From positions 1-64,000 of the forward strand of contig JAJTXY010000003.1 of the NCBI GenBank assembly GCA_021463865.1: 64,000 nucleotides of DNA, written 5' to 3'. Shown one piece after another: positions 26,268 to 35,335 of the stretch. Position numbers and translations under genes: made by a program. Numbering within the stretch: the first letter of the stretch is position 1; each line of letters begins with the position of its first letter. The notes below the pieces were generated by a model. The model saw only the letters and a list, made by a program, of their open reading frames with translations, had not been told where the DNA came from and did no database searches. This DNA is from Anaerolineae bacterium. GTDB taxonomy: Bacteria; Chloroflexota; Anaerolineae; Aggregatilineales; J027.

Positions 26268-27145
26268 TCCACGAGTTCACTCATGCGATAAGTCGGCGTT
26301 TCAAACAGGGCGCGTATCTGATCAAGATGGCGCTCTGTTTCTTCAATCCCAGCCGTCATCGGCCCTTGCACATCCCGAAAATCTAGCGACCCATAATCAT
26401 TGACCGCAGGTCTCAGCAGTACATGGGGCGCATGATGGTGAAGGCGCTCCTCATGGAGATGCCACGCCATAACACGGGTAGCCCGCCAGATCGAGGCCAA
26501 CATACTCGGTGTTCTGGTTTGCAGGCCCGCGCTACCCACCAACCCAAAGGGAAGTTGAAAGCCCATAATCGCGCTCATCGGGTCAATCCAAGGGGTTTCG
26601 ACTTCTAGCGGCGGATAGACATCCACTGCGATCACCCGTTCCGCACCGTGTTCAAAGGCGATATGGGTTGCAAGACTGTCAATGACGCCACCATCCAACA
26701 ACTGCATTCCGTTAATTTCAACAGGAGGGAATACCGCAGGCACCGCACTTGTGGCTAATAGGGCGGGAATCAGCGGCCCCTCGGCAATTGGCACTTCACG
26801 CCCATTGACCATATCCACCGTCATAACAGTCAGGGGGATTTTCAAATCGGCAAAGGTTTTGTCTTGCAGCACCTCATTCAGTTGCGTTTCGATATTTCGC
26901 TGCCGGGCACGGGCGCTAAATAGATTCATGCTGAACAGGGTGGTTCCTCGCAACGAGGCAATACGCTTGGCTAATTGATGGGGCGTGATTCCAAAAGCAA
27001 ACAACGCTCCAACAATGCCACCCATGCTCGTGCCGACAATCAGATCAATCGGGATATGCTCGCGGGCGAGGACTTCTAAGACCCCGATATGAGCCAAGCC
27101 CCGGCTTCCTCCCCCCCCTAAAACCAAGCCAATTTTAGGCCGCAC
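26264..27145 (-). CDS. Patatin-like phospholipase (RssA-type)
   Basis: The 293-residue protein starts with the patatin oxyanion hole GLVLGGGGSRGLAHIGVL and has the Ser of GTSMGG at about residue 41 and the Asp of LLDGGVIDS at about 154, so the Ser-Asp dyad is complete. It matches the RssA/YlbK group of bacterial patatins, thought to hydrolyse lipid acyl esters in the cytoplasm. It overlaps the convergent M23 gene by four bases and lies 17 bases downstream of the acyl-CoA ligase fusion gene on the same strand, which suggests a shared lipid-turnover transcript. Confidence 0.9.
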   Translation of the reverse strand: MRPKIGLVLGGGGSRGLAHIGVLEVLAREHIPIDLIVGTSMGGIVGALFAFGITPHQLAKRIASLRGTTLFSMNLFSARARQRNIETQLNEVLQDKTFADLKIPLTVMTVDMVNGREVPIAEGPLIPALLATSAVPAVFPPVEINGMQLLDGGVIDSLATHIAFEHGAERVIAVDVYPPLEVETPWIDPMSAIMGFQLPFGLVGSAGLQTRTPSMLASIWRATRVMAWHLHEERLHHHAPHVLLRPAVNDYGSLDFRDVQGPMTAGIEETERHLDQIRALFETPTYRMSELVD

Positions 27146-27162
27146 TCCTAATCCTCCTTTTC

Positions 27163-29673
27163 TTATTGATGTTCTTCCACCAACAGGCGGCGCAATACCT
27201 TACCAATAAATGACTTTGGCAGTTCTTCTCGGAATTCAATATCCCACGGCACAGCATAGGCTTCTAGGCGGCGGCGGCACAAATCCAACAATTCCTCTTT
27301 GCTCAGGCTTGTCCCCGGACGCGGTACAACAAACGCCTTTACTTTTTGTCCGTTGCCAACATTCGTAACCCCAACAACTGCTGCTTCAAGGACTTTGCTA
27401 TTTTCATAGAGGACTTCTTCAACATCACGGGGATACACACTATATTCGCCTGCCATAATTGTATCGCGTTTGCGGCTGATAATTTGGAAATAGCCATCCG
27501 TATCCATCACTGCCACATCGCCTGTATATAACCAACCATCTTTCAGCACCGATTCGGCGTCTTGATCTGTCTTGTCCTCACCCCAATAACCCGGCATGAC
27601 CTGTGGCCCACGCACGACCAATTCACCAATCTTACCGGGGGGGACATCTTCGCCTGTCACCAAATCCACAATTTTTGCATCAGTATTGGGAATCGGGATA
27701 CCAATCGAGCCAACCTTGCGCACCCCCAATAATGGATTGGCATGGGTCACTGGCCCAGCTTCGGTTAAGCCGTAGCCCTCCACCAGATGACCCCGTGTCA
27801 ATTTTTCAAATTCCTCTTGCACCTCAACGGGTAAAGGGGCAGAACCGCTAATACAGGCTTTGATACTTGACAACCCATAAGAGCGGACATCCGGCGCGTG
27901 ATTGATCGCGGTATACATCGAAGGCACACCGGGGAAAATGGTTGGCTTATACTGTTTAATCGTCTCCAACACGTGTTGTAATTCAAAAACAGGCAGTAAA
28001 ACAATCGTCGCCGCCATCGCAATCGGGATATTCATGGCGGTGGTCATGCCATAGCTGTGCAAAAATGGCAGCACAGATAGGAATGTCTCCTGTCCATACT
28101 TAATATCAGGGACCCAATGGCGGGTTTGCAGCGCATTCGCCACTAAATTGAGGTGGGTCAGACACACGCCTTTGGGTTCATCCACTGTCCCACTCGTAAA
28201 CAAGATCGCGGCAAGGTCGTTGTAACTCACCTTAACCTTTGGCTCGGTTTTGACCGCATCCGCCATTAAAGCAGCCATGTTGTGTCCTAATTGGGCAAGT
28301 TGATTCTCGTCTTTCGCGCCATGTTCCTCACCCCAACGGGCCAACAGGCGTTTGTAGACATGCCCCGATACGGCGTTACGAATATCGGCGAACACGATGG
28401 ATTTTACTGCCGTGTTTTTTTTGGCGGATTGTGCCAACCCAATAAAATCATTGAGTGTAACCAAAATTTTCGCTTGGGTACGCTGAATTTTCTCAACAAT
28501 TTGGGCGGTATTAGCATCCGGGTTGGGCATGACGACCACGCCACCTACTTTTAAGGTCGCGTAGTAAGCGATAATCATCTGAGGGATATTGGGCAGCACC
28601 AACATCACCCGATCTTTGGGCTGCACCCCCAAGCCAATCAACGTATGGGCAAATTGGTTGACCTGCTCATTCAACTGCTGATAGGTCAAGACCGTGCCAT
28701 AAAAAATCACCGCCTTTTGTCTAGGCAGCCAATCGGCAGCACTTTCCAAAAATCGGTGGACGGGTTGGCGTGGAATGGGAATCGTGCGCGGCAAATCTTT
28801 ATGATAGCTGGCAAGCCATGGGCGGCGGTTGGCGATTTCCAATGTTTGCGTGCCAATCGAACGCCACGATTTACGCTGGTTGCTTTCTTCGATAAACCGC
28901 TCGATAGCACGATTAACCGCATTATGCCGCTCTAGCTGCACTTTATGTTTGGCCGATCCTACATCATAGATTTCCGCTCCGGGAACCATTTTGCCGACTT
29001 CTTCAAAAACCGCACGTGGGAAATAATTATCACGCTCTCCTGTGATAATCAGTGTCGGAGTTTTGATATTACGGAGCAGCGGCCAACCCTGCCAGCGGCG
29101 CATATTATTCGACATCATGCGTTTCATGACATGAATTTCGGCATTCCAGCGGGGACGATAATCCCACACTAAGCGATAGAGTGCGGTGGGTACGCGGTTC
29201 AGCATCGCGGCGGCACGGGGCAAAGGATATTCGCCTGCGGTGGCAATCAAGACTAATTTTTCAAGCCGTTCGGGGTGAGCATTAGCATATTCCACACAGA
29301 TCGAGCCGCCAAAAGAATGACCGACCAAGACAAAGGTTGGCGGCAGGCCCAACATCTCGACGATGGTGTGCAAATCTTCAACCATCTCCGCCATCGTATA
29401 CTGCGTGTAGGGTGCATCGCTTTGCCCATGTCCGCGCAAATCCGGTACGACCACGCGATAATCCCGCGCAAAGTGATTAATTTGATATTCCCATGTCTCA
29501 GCACACCCCGCATAGCCATGCACGAACAGGATCGTTTTATCCACGCCTTCGGGCCATAGGTCAATCACACTCAAATTCGCGCCCGAAATGCCGCGAATGG
29601 GCACATCCATACGATATAAATCAAAGTCTAGTTGAATCGCGTCCCGTTTAATGCCGCGTAATTTCTTTTTCAT
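27163..29673 (-). CDS. Fusion of alpha/beta hydrolase and acyl-CoA synthetase
   Basis: From ATG 29673 the protein has 836 residues (a GTG at 29703 would add ten). Residues about 1-275 form an alpha/beta hydrolase with LFVHGYAGC, Ser120 in VGHSFGG and a late His region (GSAKHKVQLERH). Residues about 300-836 are an adenylate-forming acyl-CoA ligase: ATP loop ILFTSGTVDEPKG, EGYGLTEAGP, YTGDVAVMDTDGYF, hinge SRKRDTIMAG and the catalytic Lys of FIGKVLRR near the end. A likely reading is that the first half frees a fatty acid from an ester and the second activates it as acyl-CoA. The patatin gene downstream fits this. No carrier-protein domain is present. Confidence 0.9.
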   Translation of the reverse strand: MKKKLRGIKRDAIQLDFDLYRMDVPIRGISGANLSVIDLWPEGVDKTILFVHGYAGCAETWEYQINHFARDYRVVVPDLRGHGQSDAPYTQYTMAEMVEDLHTIVEMLGLPPTFVLVGHSFGGSICVEYANAHPERLEKLVLIATAGEYPLPRAAAMLNRVPTALYRLVWDYRPRWNAEIHVMKRMMSNNMRRWQGWPLLRNIKTPTLIITGERDNYFPRAVFEEVGKMVPGAEIYDVGSAKHKVQLERHNAVNRAIERFIEESNQRKSWRSIGTQTLEIANRRPWLASYHKDLPRTIPIPRQPVHRFLESAADWLPRQKAVIFYGTVLTYQQLNEQVNQFAHTLIGLGVQPKDRVMLVLPNIPQMIIAYYATLKVGGVVVMPNPDANTAQIVEKIQRTQAKILVTLNDFIGLAQSAKKNTAVKSIVFADIRNAVSGHVYKRLLARWGEEHGAKDENQLAQLGHNMAALMADAVKTEPKVKVSYNDLAAILFTSGTVDEPKGVCLTHLNLVANALQTRHWVPDIKYGQETFLSVLPFLHSYGMTTAMNIPIAMAATIVLLPVFELQHVLETIKQYKPTIFPGVPSMYTAINHAPDVRSYGLSSIKACISGSAPLPVEVQEEFEKLTRGHLVEGYGLTEAGPVTHANPLLGVRKVGSIGIPIPNTDAKIVDLVTGEDVPPGKIGELVVRGPQVMPGYWGEDKTDQDAESVLKDGWLYTGDVAVMDTDGYFQIISRKRDTIMAGEYSVYPRDVEEVLYENSKVLEAAVVGVTNVGNGQKVKAFVVPRPGTSLSKEELLDLCRRRLEAYAVPWDIEFREELPKSFIGKVLRRLLVEEHQ

Positions 29674-29729
29674 CCCCGTAAACTCACTTCCACAAGTACG
29701 CACTTATTTAGTACCCCATTATAAACCTT

Positions 29730-29759
29730 TTGACAGTGCGGCCTAGACTGCGGCAAAAT
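29730..29759 (+). promoter_or_regulatory. Promoter of Cas4-like gene
   Basis: Perfect TTGACA (29730-29735), 18-base spacer, CAAAAT (29754-29759). This explains the open frame upstream of the chosen GTG start and argues against the TTG at 29730 being a start codon. Confidence 0.55.
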
Positions 29760-29798
29760 GAAAGGCGGGATTTTATTGATGCCGGGAAAGGATTAGCC

Positions 29799-30371
29799 GT
29801 GCCGTATCAGCGCGAAGAAATGATTACTGCCAGCGAGGTCGCCCGTTATGTGTATTGCCAGCGGGCATGGTGGTACGACCACGAGTTAATCCGAACGGGA
29901 AAATTTAGACGTCACGCGCATCGGAGGGGTCGGCTAGGCAAAGGGCAGGTCACTTATCAGGGCCAGTATGCCGAACGGCTGAACCGCCAACTGGTTTCTT
30001 ATGATTATGGGGTCACAGGACGCCCCGATTACGTCATTGACCGTGACAGTCTACCCGTACCCGTTTTACGTAAAATTGGACACGCGCCGGATGCACCCTA
30101 TGACAGCCATGTTGCTCAAATATTGGTACACTGCCTTTTGATTGAAACCACTGTGCGTGTACCGCCGCCTTTCGGTATCGTTCGTTATAATGAACGCACT
30201 TTCGAGGTGGATTATGACCCACCCGCGTTTGATGCGCTGATGCACCTCTTAGAGGAAATCCGGTCTGAGAAAAAGCATACGACCACCCCGCATCGCTCGC
30301 ATGAAATTCGGCGGCGCTGCTTCGGGTGCAGCCATCAAGGCACATGTGATGAGTCGTTGGTGCAGGGCTAA
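29799..30371 (+). CDS. Solo Cas4/RecB-like PD-(D/E)XK protein with Fe-S cysteines
   Basis: The GTG at 29799 has AAAGGA six bases upstream and lies after the promoter, giving 190 residues; ATG 29820 is an alternative. Cas4 hallmarks are the N-terminal ITASEVARYVYCQRAWWY (Cys20), GRPDYVID (Asp77), a Gln-containing helix SHVAQILVHCLL, and a C-terminal cluster C-x2-C-x5-C (Cys174, 177, 183), four cysteines suited to a 4Fe-4S cluster. In the usual E-x-K motif the Glu position is Leu90 (PVLRK, Lys92), so nuclease activity is uncertain. No CRISPR array or other cas gene is in the window. Its end overlaps the convergent NUDIX gene by four bases. Confidence 0.7.
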   Translation: MPYQREEMITASEVARYVYCQRAWWYDHELIRTGKFRRHAHRRGRLGKGQVTYQGQYAERLNRQLVSYDYGVTGRPDYVIDRDSLPVPVLRKIGHAPDAPYDSHVAQILVHCLLIETTVRVPPPFGIVRYNERTFEVDYDPPAFDALMHLLEEIRSEKKHTTTPHRSHEIRRRCFGCSHQGTCDESLVQG

Positions 30372-30835
30372 CGCACAAATGTTGCGGCACGCCCTTCCAG
30401 CGCGTCAGTAATCCGTTCACGGTGATGCGCCATCAGATCAAGATTGGCTATTTCGTCGGGGGTAAAATAGCCAAATTCTGATACTTCGTTATTGAGGGTC
30501 AGTTCGCCTCCCATTACATCTACCGCAAAACTATGGGCTACCAACTGGACCCGATTGCCATCCTGATATTGAATGATGCGGTGTGGACTGGAATAAACCC
30601 CAATCAATCGCAGCACCCGTACATGCAGTCCTGTTTCTTCAAATACTTCACGGATACAGGCTTCGGATAGGCTTTCACCCGCTTCCATTGCGCCCCCCGG
30701 CAAACACCACTGCCCATTATCCGTGCGGCGGGTCAACAGAATTTTTTCACCCGCATCGTCATAGATAATCGCCGAGCAGCCAACGCTGAGATGTGCTTCT
30801 GCGCCAATACGTTCGCCCTCAATAATTTTTGCCAT
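30368..30835 (-). CDS. NUDIX hydrolase
   Basis: This 155-residue protein contains a complete Nudix box from GGAMEAGE through REVFEETGL, with the metal-binding Glu residues, after a strand reading LSVGCSAIIYDDAGEKILLTRR. The family hydrolyses nucleoside diphosphates linked to another moiety; the substrate (ADP-ribose, oxidised nucleotide or other) cannot be told from sequence. It is 10 bases downstream of the murJ start-side neighbour on the same strand, that is, it starts upstream of murJ's stop side in the convergent arrangement, and it may share transcription with murJ. Confidence 0.9.
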   Translation of the reverse strand: MAKIIEGERIGAEAHLSVGCSAIIYDDAGEKILLTRRTDNGQWCLPGGAMEAGESLSEACIREVFEETGLHVRVLRLIGVYSSPHRIIQYQDGNRVQLVAHSFAVDVMGGELTLNNEVSEFGYFTPDEIANLDLMAHHRERITDALEGRAATFVR

Positions 30836-30845
30836 AACGCCTCCC

Positions 30846-32480
30846 TTATGCCTTACCGAACCGAGCCATAATCATATGTGGAAAATGGCTGGCCTCTTTG
30901 ACCTTTAATCCAAACGCGAGCGCAAAAAAACTGCCCGCGCCAATCATCATGCCAACGACAAGCTGAATTAATGCTGACAGTCCATCCCCCACTGTCAGCC
31001 ACACATACACCAATGCCACCATGCCGAGCGCTGCCAATCCGGTGCGACTGGCAGTCTGCAAAACCGGACGGGGATTCAGCGACGGGATTTTGCGCCGCAA
31101 CCACACCCACAACATTAGACTTTCAAGTGCCGTCGCTAAACTGTTGGCAAGCGCTAATCCGGCATAGGGGCCATGCGAAAACGTGTTCGCGCCGAGGCTC
31201 TCGAAGATTTGGACAAACAGCAAACTAAACACCACGTTCAACAGCATCGCCGCCCCACCCACGATTACAGGCGTCCACGTGTCGTGCAGAGCATAATAGG
31301 TACGGGCCAAGATTTCGAGCGAGGCATGACCCATCAATCCCACTGCATAAAAAACGAGCGCCCATGCCGTCGCCGACGTATCCGCACTTGTCCATTCACC
31401 CCGTTGGAACAGTACCTGCACAATCGGCACGGACAAAATCATCATGCCCAACCCGGCGGGGATACTCAAAAATAGGACATTGGCGAGGGCATTGTTGAAA
31501 GTGCGCTGAAATCCGACCTCATCTTTTTGGGCGTATAAGGCCGAGAGTGAAGGAAAAACCGCTGTCCCCACACTCTGGCCCAACACTCCCAAAACGGTAA
31601 ACATCAAGGCAAATGAGGTATTCAATGCCGTGATGCTACCGCTGACCATCGCACTTGCTAAGGCGATATTGACCCAAAAATTAACTTGTACCACCATCAA
31701 GCCGATCAAGCGCGGCCCCATCAATTTGAGGACTTCGACTACACCGGGGACTTGCAGATTAGGCAGAATCTGGAGATGCATATTCGGCAGGCGAAGCAGC
31801 ACCGGAATTTGTACCACTAGATGTAATCCCGCCCCAATGACGGCTCCCCATGCCAATCCGCGTATATCCATTGAGGGGGTTAGAAAAATCGCCCCAAAAA
31901 TGATTCCGATGTTATACATGCTGGGGGCAAGGGCCGGGCCAACAAAGTGCTGATGGGAATTCAGTATCGCCATTAGTAAACCCGATAGACCAAAAATCAC
32001 TACCGTGACCAGCATAATCCGCATCAATTCAACCGTCAGGGCTTGTGTGGCATGGCTGGCGTCGGGTAGGAGTAAATTTTCAACTAGGGGGGTGGCGAAA
32101 ATAAAGCCCACGATGGCGCTTAAACTGGCGGCAATTGCCACAAATGTTAGGGCCGCGCTCGCTAAACGCCACGCCCCTTGGAGGTCATCTTTGTTCAAAA
32201 AAGTCGAAAAAACTGGAATAAAGGCCGATCCCAATGCGCCGCCCGCCACCAAAACAAACAGAGTTTCGGGCAAACGTAGCGCCGCATAAAAGGCATCGAG
32301 GTCACGGCCTGCCCCAAAGGTCGAGGCTAAGACAATTTGGCGCACAAGGCCCAAGACCCCACTGAGGACAAACGAGGCCATCACAATGAGGGTCGCCAGC
32401 GCGATTTCTCGTCCCGACAGTGCCTGCCCTGCCTTGCTATTCTCTTCGTGAATTTCCGTAGAAGGTGTTGAGTTTGTCAT
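30846..32480 (-). CDS. murJ: Lipid II flippase MurJ
   Basis: MurJ (MviN) moves lipid II across the membrane for peptidoglycan synthesis. The 544-residue protein has about 14 hydrophobic helices after a short polar N-terminus. Family signatures are seen: the first helix ends in VLGLVRQIVLASTFG, then DAFYAALRLPETLFVLVAGGALGSAFIPVF with the conserved Arg and Gly-rich segment, and AWGAVIGAGLHLVVQIP. Together with the LCP protein and M23 peptidase it shows that the organism makes peptidoglycan. The gene is followed by the NUDIX gene on the same strand and is divergent from the ABC importer operon. Confidence 0.92.
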   Translation of the reverse strand: MTNSTPSTEIHEENSKAGQALSGREIALATLIVMASFVLSGVLGLVRQIVLASTFGAGRDLDAFYAALRLPETLFVLVAGGALGSAFIPVFSTFLNKDDLQGAWRLASAALTFVAIAASLSAIVGFIFATPLVENLLLPDASHATQALTVELMRIMLVTVVIFGLSGLLMAILNSHQHFVGPALAPSMYNIGIIFGAIFLTPSMDIRGLAWGAVIGAGLHLVVQIPVLLRLPNMHLQILPNLQVPGVVEVLKLMGPRLIGLMVVQVNFWVNIALASAMVSGSITALNTSFALMFTVLGVLGQSVGTAVFPSLSALYAQKDEVGFQRTFNNALANVLFLSIPAGLGMMILSVPIVQVLFQRGEWTSADTSATAWALVFYAVGLMGHASLEILARTYYALHDTWTPVIVGGAAMLLNVVFSLLFVQIFESLGANTFSHGPYAGLALANSLATALESLMLWVWLRRKIPSLNPRPVLQTASRTGLAALGMVALVYVWLTVGDGLSALIQLVVGMMIGAGSFFALAFGLKVKEASHFPHMIMARFGKA

Positions 32481-32590
32481 GCGCGGGAGTGTATAGCAGG
32501 TCGGGGTATATCGTCAACTTTGGAGCAGAAAATTAAACGGGGTTAACTTTTTTCGATAGCAGGGGTTAAGTCGGCGGTTAACGAACGCCA

Positions 32591-32619
32591 TTGTCAGGGC
32601 TTGCGGCGGGCCGTATACT
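32591..32619 (+). promoter_or_regulatory. Promoter of the iron-type ABC importer operon
   Basis: TTGTCA (32591-32596), 17-base spacer, TATACT (32614-32619). The start would lie about 45 bases before the ATG at 32673. No clear Fur-box-like inverted repeat is visible around it. Confidence 0.7.
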
Positions 32620-32672
32620 GCGAAAGTGAAATTTGGTACAAGACACTGTTGTAAGGAAATCTGATTAACCCA

Positions 32673-33389
32673 ATGTTTCGTCCCCGTGCTGTCCTGAGTT
32701 GTGGAATTTTCGCTGCCGCCCTTACTGCTATTATCATTCCACTACCCGGCAAGAATACCGCTCATTTATTAACCACCGCCGAGGCCAATGACAACACACT
32801 GGTGATTGTAACGACGGGTGATGCGGCTCTGCTGACGCCGTTGGTGACAGAATTTGAAGCGGTTGTTGAACAAACCATGCCCGACAGCGGCGTGACAGTT
32901 CTCATCGAGCCGATAACACAGGATGAGTTAAATTCCGACACACTGAAAAATATGCACGTCGATCTCGTGCTGGCTGAAAATGTAGCGGATTTGGTCGGGG
33001 CAATGGAAAGCCATTTGCTGGACACTCTGCCCGCCGATGCGCTGTGGAATGTTCTGCCAGATTACGTTGACCCCGCCGGACGCTGGATGGGTTTTTATGG
33101 CAATCTGGACGGCGACCAATTGAATATTAGCGCTCTAGCAATGGCCCAATCCTCCAACAGCAAACCTCTAGCCGAATTATTTGTCGTGACCGTCTATGGA
33201 ATGCGTTTGCAGCGATTGATGGTCGAAAACGGCGCGGTCTATTCGCTGTTGGCCTTCGGTGTTGAAGCTCCGAGCGGTCAACCACCCCTAGAATCACTTA
33301 CCCCGCCGCGCTATACCCAAATTTATGACAGCGACAATTTCTACCGTCCATCCGAGAATTCTTCAGGTACAATAGCCTCCACTCGCTAA
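32673..33389 (+). CDS. Shortened iron-type ABC substrate-binding protein
   Basis: The position at the head of a permease/ATPase operon and the N-terminal pattern (signal segment; LVIVTTGDAALLTPLVTEFE; VDLVLAENVADLVGAMESH; LPDYVDPAGRWMGFYGN) point to the FbpA/Fut family of Fe(III)-binding proteins. Full members have 320-350 residues; this has 238. The sequence after GFYGN jumps to LAELFVVTVYGMRLQRLM, so the second-lobe region that normally follows (kGk/ dPkwkG type and Tyr ligands) is missing. The frame is intact, so this is an internal shortening and not a frameshift. Iron binding may be lost; it could act as a docking remnant. Confidence 0.65.
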   Translation: MFRPRAVLSCGIFAAALTAIIIPLPGKNTAHLLTTAEANDNTLVIVTTGDAALLTPLVTEFEAVVEQTMPDSGVTVLIEPITQDELNSDTLKNMHVDLVLAENVADLVGAMESHLLDTLPADALWNVLPDYVDPAGRWMGFYGNLDGDQLNISALAMAQSSNSKPLAELFVVTVYGMRLQRLMVENGAVYSLLAFGVEAPSGQPPLESLTPPRYTQIYDSDNFYRPSENSSGTIASTR

Positions 33390-33410
33390 CCCACATCTGA
33401 AAAGTCGGTC

Positions 33411-33761
33411 ATGGATTGGAATAAAATACTCCCGGTCATCATTTCAATTGCCATTATCATTTTTGTCGCCATCGTGCGGCAATATTCGCGCACCGTCGCC
33501 GCCATCACCGCCACCATGCCGTTGAATGTGCCATTGGCTTTGTGGATCGCCTACAGCGCCGAAGACAACAGTCCCGAAAAATTGGGCGAATTTAGCACGG
33601 GGTTGTTTATCGGCATTATCCCCACCGTCATTTTTATTGGCATCGCTGCCCTAACCGTGAATGCCGGGTGGTCGCTCGGCCCGGTCTTGGGAACAAGCTA
33701 CGCCGGATGGGGCATCACACTCGCCCTGCTGCTGGCGGTTCGCCATTTCCTCACCCTCTAA
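33411..33761 (+). CDS. Small membrane protein, DUF3147/GlpM-like
   Basis: This 116-residue protein has about four hydrophobic segments (5-22, 30-50, 66-84, 90-113). The loop after the second segment, ITATMPLNVPLALWIAYS followed by an acidic DNSPEK stretch and a second GIIPTVIFIGIAAL, resembles DUF3147/GlpM-type small membrane proteins. It sits between the binding-protein gene and the permease gene, 21 bases after the former and 5 before the latter, so it is cotranscribed with the importer. Its role there is unknown. Confidence 0.55.
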   Translation: MDWNKILPVIISIAIIIFVAIVRQYSRTVAAITATMPLNVPLALWIAYSAEDNSPEKLGEFSTGLFIGIIPTVIFIGIAALTVNAGWSLGPVLGTSYAGWGITLALLLAVRHFLTL

Positions 33762-33766
33762 CGCTG

Positions 33767-35335
33767 ATGCTGCCGACTACACGCCGTCAAATCGTAGGAT
33801 TAGGGGCCGTCAATATTGTCTTGGTGGCTTTGCTATCGCTCCCGCTGGTCTATTTGATTCTGCGGGCAACTTCCGACACCGCCGACGGATGGGCCTATAT
33901 CACCCAAGCCAACAAACTGCGTGTATTGTGGAACAGCATTTCGCTAGCGGGAGCAGTCGCATTAACTACCACCCTGATCGCCGTCCCACTGGCATGGTTA
34001 GTCGTGCGGACAGATTTACAGTGGAGGCGCTGGTGGACGATTTTGTTGACTGTGCCACTAGTGATCCCTTCCTATGTCGGGGCATTTGCGCTCATTGGGG
34101 CATTCGGGCCAAAAGGCATGGTGCAGGGTTGGTTAGAAAATTTGGGAGTTGAACGCCTGCCGAGCATTTACGGTTTTTTCGGCGCGTGGCTCTCCATCAG
34201 CCTATTTTCCTTTCCCTACGTTTTTTTGAGTGTACGGGCAGGCTTGCGCGGTCTCGATCCCCAATTGGAGGAGGCCTCGAAGATGCTGGGGCGGGGCACA
34301 TGGACGACCTTTTTTAAAATCACCCTACCTCAATTGTTGCCCTCCATCCAAGCGGGGGTATTGCTGGTCATCCTGTATACGCTCAGTGATTTTGGGGCGG
34401 TGGCCTTTATGCGTTTTAATGCCCTAACCCGCGACATCTATATTCAAAATTCCCAGTCCTTTCGTAATAATCGCGTGGCAATGTTGGGCCTAGAATTGGT
34501 CATATTGGCAGCGCTCCTTCTGTTGATTTCTCGCCGATTAGAGGGCAATGCCAAAGCCTATCAGCGGCAAAGTACCCGCAAAAACACAACCCGGTTGCGT
34601 TTGGGGAAATGGCAAATCGCCGCCCAACTGTTTTGTGGGCTGATTGTGGTGCTGGCACTGGTAGCGCCGATTGGCGTGACCCTTTATTGGCTCATCAATG
34701 GCTTGGAGCGTGGTGAGACGTTTAATGAACTGCTCGGCCCATTGCAGCGTTCGATGCGTTTGGCGGGAATTACGGCAGGGGTGGCAGGATTAGTTGCCTT
34801 GCCACTGGTGATAATGCAGGTGCGCTATCCCAGCAAATTATCCCGCTGGTTAGGATTTGGGGCATATGTGGGGAATGCCTTGCCGGGGGTCGTCGTAGCA
34901 ATTGCGCTAGTGTTTTTTGCAACGCGCTATGTTTTCGACTTATACCAAACCCTGCCCCTGCTGATTTTCGCTTATTTGGTGCGTTTTTTGCCAGAGATGC
35001 TTGGCCCGCTGCAAGCCTCGATGCTGCAAGTCAATCCGCATCTCGAAGAAAGCGCCCTGACGTTGGGACGAAATCGGCTGCGGGTGCTGGCGACCATTAC
35101 CGTGCCATTGGTGCGCTCAGGGTGGGTGGCAGGGGTGGCGCTGGTCTTTTTGACGGTTATGAAAGAACTGCCTGCCACGCGCATCCTTGCCCCGATTGGT
35201 TATGATACACTGGCGACCCAAATCTGGTCAGCCACCCAAGAATTATTTTATGCCCGTGCCGCCGCACCCTCACTCATCTTAGTGATTGTTTCGGCCCTAT
35301 CGCTCATTTATATCCTTGAACCCGAAGATGATTAA
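33767..35335 (+). CDS. Iron-type ABC transporter permease (two-domain)
   Basis: ATG 33767 (MLPTTRRQ...) lies five bases after the previous stop and gives 522 residues; the longer frame from 33668 lies within the preceding gene. It contains two copies of the BPD_transp_1 fold, each about six helices, with EAA-type loops ASKMLGRGTWTTFFKITLPQLLP (about 170-195) and ALTLGRNRLRVLATITVPLVRSG (about 425-450). The doubled permease is typical of FbpB-type Fe(III) importers. The ATPase start overlaps its stop, so translation is coupled. Confidence 0.9.
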   Translation: MLPTTRRQIVGLGAVNIVLVALLSLPLVYLILRATSDTADGWAYITQANKLRVLWNSISLAGAVALTTTLIAVPLAWLVVRTDLQWRRWWTILLTVPLVIPSYVGAFALIGAFGPKGMVQGWLENLGVERLPSIYGFFGAWLSISLFSFPYVFLSVRAGLRGLDPQLEEASKMLGRGTWTTFFKITLPQLLPSIQAGVLLVILYTLSDFGAVAFMRFNALTRDIYIQNSQSFRNNRVAMLGLELVILAALLLLISRRLEGNAKAYQRQSTRKNTTRLRLGKWQIAAQLFCGLIVVLALVAPIGVTLYWLINGLERGETFNELLGPLQRSMRLAGITAGVAGLVALPLVIMQVRYPSKLSRWLGFGAYVGNALPGVVVAIALVFFATRYVFDLYQTLPLLIFAYLVRFLPEMLGPLQASMLQVNPHLEESALTLGRNRLRVLATITVPLVRSGWVAGVALVFLTVMKELPATRILAPIGYDTLATQIWSATQELFYARAAAPSLILVIVSALSLIYILEPEDD

